Assembly: GCA_938084055.1 (NCBI GenBank)
Contig: CALKDK010000010.1
Location: forward strand, 1-64,000
Direction: 5' to 3'
DNA from: an uncultured Luminiphilus sp.
Lineage (GTDB): Bacteria > Pseudomonadota > Gammaproteobacteria > Pseudomonadales > Halieaceae
Length of the DNA stretch: 64,000 nt
The notes under the pieces were generated by a model that was not told the DNA's origin, did not search any database, and saw only the letters and a program-made list of their open reading frames with translations. A program made the position numbers and the translations under genes. Shown here in pieces: positions 60,258-64,000 of the stretch; position 1 is the first letter of the stretch, and every line of letters begins with the position of its first letter.

Positions 60258-61242
60258 ACACGACCTCTAGGGATGGTTGCTCCAGTTTTGTCACATCGCA
60301 CAGATCTGCCAGGCTGGCGGGTTGCAGTACGACGTTCCGACCGACAGAATCACCGTCGAACAGCCCCAGCAGGCCGTCCTGTGAAAGCGGCGTGGGATGA
60401 TGCGGTGGCGCCTCTGCAACGTTTGTGGCCAGACCGGCAAACAACGAGCCCCACTCACTTTCCGGACGGCCAATAATTTCGTAATTCGCGCTTTTACGCC
60501 GGATATCATCGTTGGCAGGAATGGAGGCCAATTCGGGTATGCCCACGGCCTCGCAAAATGCTTGAGCCTCTCCCGAGCCGTCATCCTTGTTGGTGACCAT
60601 GCCCGCAACGCCCACGTTGCCACCGAGCCGGCGGAAATATTCGACGGCGGAGCAGACGTTATTGGCAACGTAAAGTGATTGCAGATCGTTGGATGCCACC
60701 ACGATCACCTTCTGGCACATGTCCCGAGCAATCGGCAGTCCAAAACCACCGCAAACGACATCGCCAAGAAAATCGAGCAGGACGTAGTCGAAGTCCCAAT
60801 CGTGAAAACCCAGTTTTTCCAGTGTTTCGAAGCCGTGGATGATGCCGCGTCCGCCGCAGCCTCGGCCGACCTCGGGGCCTCCCAGTTCCATCGCGAATAC
60901 GCCATCGCGCTTGAAACACACGTCTTCTACCCGCACTTCATCACCCGCAGCTTTTTTTGCAGAGGCCGTTTCGATGATGGTGGGGCAGGCTTTGCCACCA
61001 AACAAAAGGGAAGTGGTATCACTTTTCGGATCGCAGCCAATCAGCAACACTTTTTTGCCCTGTTGGGCCATCATGTAGGACAGGTTGGAGAGCGTGAAAC
61101 TTTTGCCTATGCCGCCTTTCCCATAAATCGCGATGATTTGCGTTTTGGGCGCCTCCTGCGCAGAGCTGGCGATCATGTCGGCACGCTCGCCGCTAGCCTC
61201 CAGGCCGGGGTCATAAACTTGTGCAGCTTCGCTGGGACTCAT
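60244..61242 (-). CDS. bchX: Chlorophyllide reductase iron protein subunit X
   Basis: A 332-residue NifH-like ATPase that supplies electrons to BchYZ. It has [16 protein letters not shown] (the Phe after Ser is usual in BchX, unlike BchL) and cluster Cys in GRGCGGRG and [10 protein letters not shown]. The ATG at 61242 has GGAG six bases upstream and overlaps the bchC stop (ATGA). Confidence 0.96.
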   Translation of the reverse strand: MSPSEAAQVYDPGLEASGERADMIASSAQEAPKTQIIAIYGKGGIGKSFTLSNLSYMMAQQGKKVLLIGCDPKSDTTSLLFGGKACPTIIETASAKKAAGDEVRVEDVCFKRDGVFAMELGGPEVGRGCGGRGIIHGFETLEKLGFHDWDFDYVLLDFLGDVVCGGFGLPIARDMCQKVIVVASNDLQSLYVANNVCSAVEYFRRLGGNVGVAGMVTNKDDGSGEAQAFCEAVGIPELASIPANDDIRRKSANYEIIGRPESEWGSLFAGLATNVAEAPPHHPTPLSQDGLLGLFDGDSVGRNVVLQPASLADLCDVTKLEQPSLEVVYDNV

Positions 61243-62186
61243 AGTGATCTCCAATCGAGAATCATCTTCAGGCAGTGTGGATCAGAAAAAGCCCTGTCGT
61301 AGGCCGGTGCGGCCTCTTGGGCGGTGTATTGATGGGTAATCAGGTCGGTGACTGTGATGCGCCCGTCTTGCAGCAGGGCCTGGGCAAGCTCCAGGTCGGT
61401 CGGCTGCCACTCTGCAGCGACTCGGATAGTCGCTTCAGCCATGAAGGCCACTGGAAAATCGAATTGCACGGGCTGATGATAGAAGCCCGCAAGGACAATG
61501 CAGCCATCCTTATGCAGCCTCGGGAGCAGCGAATCGAGAATTTTGGCGTCACCTGAGACATCACAGATGCGACTGTAACGACTGTCATGATCGTCCTTGG
61601 GAGCCACGACGCGGTAGCTGCCGTCATGATCATGCCGGGCAGGGTTTTGCTCCCAAACGCACAGCTTTTCAGCACCTAGGGCGACACAGATACGCGCCAC
61701 CAGGCGTCCGAGTACCCCATGGCCCACTACCAACTCCGGTAGAGCGCCGTTTTCAAAGCGGTTTATGGCGTGAACAGCTGTGGCGATCAGTGCCAGCAGC
61801 ACGCCCTCAGAACCCGTAGAGGGCTGCAAGGGAACAAGGCGCTCTGAATTGACTACCAGTTGCCGAGCGGCACCGCCGAAAAGGCCGGCAACGTCCTGAA
61901 AGCCACGGCTGCCGGGCACAAAGACCACGCTGCCGGGGGTTACGGTAGCTTCCGGTCCCGCCGTAAGGACCCGTCCAACACTTTCGTAGCCCGGTACCAG
62001 GGGGTAATTGAGCCCCGGAAAGGGCGGCATACTTCCATCCCAAAGGAGCCGTTCGGTACCGGTACTGATTCCCGACCAGTCGATTTCGACAAGGCAGTCA
62101 GTTGAGTCGCAGTCTGGCAGCCCCACCTCGCGTAGCGAGAGGGTGCCTGGTGACTCGAAAACTACTGCAGTTGCAACCTGGCTCAT
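61239..62186 (-). CDS. bchC: 3-hydroxyethyl bacteriochlorophyllide dehydrogenase
   Basis: A 315-residue MDR-family oxidoreductase that oxidises the C-3 hydroxyethyl to acetyl, the last ring-A step to bacteriochlorophyll a. It starts MSQVATAVVFESPGTLSLRE at the ATG at 62186, which has GGAG seven bases upstream; a GTG at 62204 is less likely. SGISTGTERLLWDG and PLVPGYESVG are typical of BchC. It has its own PpsR-boxed promoter behind crtF. Confidence 0.95.
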   Translation of the reverse strand: MSQVATAVVFESPGTLSLREVGLPDCDSTDCLVEIDWSGISTGTERLLWDGSMPPFPGLNYPLVPGYESVGRVLTAGPEATVTPGSVVFVPGSRGFQDVAGLFGGAARQLVVNSERLVPLQPSTGSEGVLLALIATAVHAINRFENGALPELVVGHGVLGRLVARICVALGAEKLCVWEQNPARHDHDGSYRVVAPKDDHDSRYSRICDVSGDAKILDSLLPRLHKDGCIVLAGFYHQPVQFDFPVAFMAEATIRVAAEWQPTDLELAQALLQDGRITVTDLITHQYTAQEAAPAYDRAFSDPHCLKMILDWRSL

Positions 62187-62268
62187 CCAAAGGCTCCGGA
62201 GCACATGGCTCCCCCGGCTTTTTGTTATTTGCCCCTTAACGCACAGGTTTTCACCTGCATTGGGTATA

Positions 62269-62286
62269 TGTCAGTTTAAAGAGACA
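62269..62286. promoter_or_regulatory. PpsR/CrtJ box 1 at the bchC promoter
   Basis: TGTCAGTTTAAAGAGACA is an exact TGT-N12-ACA site, 83 bases before the bchC ATG. It covers the proposed -10 (TAAACT). It is paired with a second, near-perfect box exactly eight bases away. Confidence 0.8.
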
Positions 62287-62300
62287 AATGAAACTGTCAA
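62273..62300 (-). promoter_or_regulatory. Probable sigma-70 promoter of bchC
   Basis: On the minus strand TTGACA (62300-62295) is followed after 16 bases by TAAACT (62278-62273). Both elements lie inside PpsR boxes, so a repressor would occlude them. It would let bchCXYZ-puf be transcribed separately from crtEF. Confidence 0.6.
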
Positions 62301-62312
62301 CAAAAGATTACG
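62295..62312. promoter_or_regulatory. PpsR/CrtJ box 2 at the bchC promoter (degenerate)
   Basis: TGT-N12-ACG matches five of six specified bases and begins eight bases after box 1. It overlaps the crtF stop codon and the -35 TTGACA. Two boxes eight bases apart is the arrangement known at the Rhodobacter bchC promoter. Confidence 0.6.
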
Positions 62313-63453
62313 CATTCGTTTTATTTCCTGTGAGCACCCGAACCAGCACAGGCATGGGGCTTTTCCGCTCTCGAATGTTGGTGAAACCGGCTTTAGACAT
62401 CATTTCGCCCAACTCGGCGGCTGTCCTGGGGCGCCCACTGCCCATCGCCCACAAATACATCCCAAAATAGCTGTGCCCGATAGCCGCTGATCCCGGTGTT
62501 TCCGCCATCGGTTCCGCAACCACCAGTTGGCCCCCTGAATTCAGGGCCTCGTAGGCCTTTAGCAGCAAGCTTTGCACGGGACCGTCATCATGGTCGTGCA
62601 GCACGCGCACGAGGCTGATGACGTCAGCCGATCTCGGAAGGGGATCAGCAAACATGTCGCCACCCAGAAAACAAAGGGCGTCACTTGGTTCGGTGTTTTC
62701 CCGCTCGGCACGCTCGGCGACGGCGGGCAGATCCAGGACACGGGCCGAGAGGTGTGGAAATCGGGCGAGAGCCATCCGGGCAAAAGCACCGGTTCCGCCA
62801 GCGATATCCAGCAGTTGTTCGTGAGCACGCAAGTCGACGGCATCCAACACGTAGTCGGCGATCATCCCCTGGGATGTCGCCATCAGGTCACTGTACGTGT
62901 CCGGATTGGTGGTCCTGGTTATGACTTCATCGTAAGCCCAGTAGCGTGCCAGGGCGGCCTCTTTTCGGTCGGCAAGGATTGCGCTGGGATCCGCTAGATC
63001 GCTGTACAGATGGCGGTGATGCTTAACCATTGCGCCGATACCCGGGTTGGCCAACAGGGCGGCACCAAGCTCTCCCAAGCCCCAGAATTGGTCAGGGTAG
63101 TGCTCCAGCAGGCCGAGGGCTCTTGCCGCTTTAAGCAGGGTCGCCAGACCTGGCTCCGGCACGCCAGTCAGTGCAACCAGATTGTCCGTGTGGATTGGAC
63201 CTTCAGCCAGGATTTGAGGGAGTTCGAGGTCAAGGAAAGCCATCAGCGTCTGTGAGTAAACGAAGCCAGCGGTAATGTGGTGGAGTTGGGTTGCCCGGCG
63301 ATTGGCGATGCCCTGGGTAATGGGATTGCGGGCGGCCCAGCGCTGAAATCGAGGATTTGCAATCAATTTATTTCTGAACTGATGCCAGCGCAGACGCAGT
63401 GAACCCCCAACTTGTGGAAGTTCCTGGAGCATTGCCTGACTGCGGACCGGCAC
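62308..63453 (-). CDS. crtF: Hydroxyneurosporene O-methyltransferase
   Basis: A 381-residue SAM methyltransferase that methylates the tertiary hydroxyl of demethylspheroidene-type carotenoids. The N-terminal dimerisation part (SQTLMAFLDLELPQILAEGP) is followed by motif I LLDIAGGTGAFARMALARFP. The start is a GTG at 63453, three bases after crtE; an ATG at 63432 is possible. It implies spheroidene or spirilloxanthin-type carotenoids. Confidence 0.92.
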   Translation of the reverse strand: MPVRSQAMLQELPQVGGSLRLRWHQFRNKLIANPRFQRWAARNPITQGIANRRATQLHHITAGFVYSQTLMAFLDLELPQILAEGPIHTDNLVALTGVPEPGLATLLKAARALGLLEHYPDQFWGLGELGAALLANPGIGAMVKHHRHLYSDLADPSAILADRKEAALARYWAYDEVITRTTNPDTYSDLMATSQGMIADYVLDAVDLRAHEQLLDIAGGTGAFARMALARFPHLSARVLDLPAVAERAERENTEPSDALCFLGGDMFADPLPRSADVISLVRVLHDHDDGPVQSLLLKAYEALNSGGQLVVAEPMAETPGSAAIGHSYFGMYLWAMGSGRPRTAAELGEMMSKAGFTNIRERKSPMPVLVRVLTGNKTNA

Positions 63454-63456
63454 GTC

Positions 63457-64000
63457 TCAGGCCGCCGAGTGCTTCACCCCCTGGGGGAAGAAGCGATTGG
63501 ACTGCTGCTGCACCATTTCCTGAAGGAGAGCTCTACCCTGGCAGTCTGGAATCGAGTCGAGGCCCTTTTCTATGCAATTCTCAAGGCGCTTGACCGCGCC
63601 CTCCAGCCCAAGGTCCCGCACCGCGCTGGGACGATCCAGGGCGACATCTATCCCCGTTGGCTTGCCGATAACGTCGGGGTCAGCGATGGCGTCTTGAATG
63701 TCATCAGCCACCTGGTAGGCCTCTCCGATACCCTCGCCCAACTGTCGCCAGGGCGCCGGGTCTACCCCTGCGGATGCTGCACCAGCACGGGTTGCAGCGA
63801 CAAAAAGCGCGCCGGTTTTTGATCTGTGATAATGCTCAAGGTCAACCCTCGGTTCACATTCCCAGGCCTGACCGGCACAAATCCCCATCGGTCCGCCAAC
63901 GCCACTCGCGACGATGCCCGTCACCGTGGCCAACCGCACTGGGTGTGTGAGGCGGGATCCCAGAGCCGACAGCTGCTGGAAGGCGGCAACAATCAGCGCG
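63457..64000 (-). CDS. crtE: Geranylgeranyl diphosphate synthase (partial, N-terminus beyond right edge)
   Basis: The frame is open from 64000 down to the stop at 63457, about 181 residues of the C-terminal half of a polyprenyl synthase. The second Asp-rich motif DDIQD (in YQVADDIQDAIAD) and HRSKTGALFVAA are typical. It makes the C20 precursor for carotenoids and the bacteriochlorophyll tail. The first Asp-rich motif lies outside. It is followed directly by crtF. Confidence 0.93.
   Translation of the reverse strand, partial: ALIVAAFQQLSALGSRLTHPVRLATVTGIVASGVGGPMGICAGQAWECEPRVDLEHYHRSKTGALFVAATRAGAASAGVDPAPWRQLGEGIGEAYQVADDIQDAIADPDVIGKPTGIDVALDRPSAVRDLGLEGAVKRLENCIEKGLDSIPDCQGRALLQEMVQQQSNRFFPQGVKHSAA

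Overview
This window looks like part of the chromosome of an aerobic anoxygenic phototrophic gammaproteobacterium, most likely a marine member of the OM60/NOR5 (Halieaceae) type. The reasons are a compact proteobacterial photosynthesis gene cluster with an oxygen-dependent cyclase (acsF), a tetraheme pufC and only LH1 antenna genes, next to gammaproteobacterial central metabolism (an Entner-Doudoroff operon with HexR, and phosphoenolpyruvate carboxylase). The taxonomic placement is inferred from gene content and order; no rRNA or other marker is present.

Region 1 (1-12.7 kb) is accessory metabolism: a sulfatase cut by the left edge, a low-molecular-weight tyrosine phosphatase, a metY / alpha-beta hydrolase / arsC operon, a secreted protein of unknown function, a lipoprotein PQQ dehydrogenase with a C-terminal heme domain preceded by a small exported protein, a 2OG-Fe(II) oxygenase, a DUF427 protein, a RidA protein and an exported amidohydrolase.

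Region 2 (12.7-29.3 kb) is carbon metabolism: ppc and hexR in one operon, a divergent gap gene, and the operon edd-glk-eda-zwf-pgl. A very large exported TolB-propeller/amidohydrolase follows, then a ROK sugar kinase with pgi. Candidate HexR operators lie in front of gap/hexR and edd.

Region 3 (29.4-64 kb) is the photosynthesis cluster. After an SDR and a membrane protein come a short BLUF blue-light sensor gene and, divergent from it, acsF. Next is the minus-strand set ppsR-bchG-bch2-bchP-small membrane protein. Divergent from ppsR is the plus-strand superoperon bchF-bchN-bchB-bchH-bchL-bchM-lhaA-puhA-puhB-puhC-puhE, followed by a hemN-like gene. Finally the minus-strand superoperon crtE-crtF-bchC-bchX-bchY-bchZ-pufQ-pufL-pufM-pufC-pufB-pufA ends in a clear intrinsic terminator, with idi beyond it. 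The right edge cuts crtE.

The genes supply Mg insertion (bchH; bchD and bchI are not in the window), methylation, oxidative cyclisation, dark protochlorophyllide reduction, chlorophyllide reduction, ring-A modification, esterification and phytyl reduction, together with reaction centre, antenna and assembly factors. Perfect TGT-N12-ACA PpsR boxes precede acsF/BLUF, bchF/ppsR and bchC. The most notable points are a PpsR-boxed BLUF/acsF pair with no AppA or AerR gene in view, pufBA displaced to the end of the puf operon, a HemN-like protein with altered active-site motifs, and an unassigned small membrane protein coupled to bchP. No tRNA, rRNA, CRISPR array, insertion sequence or phage gene was recognised.
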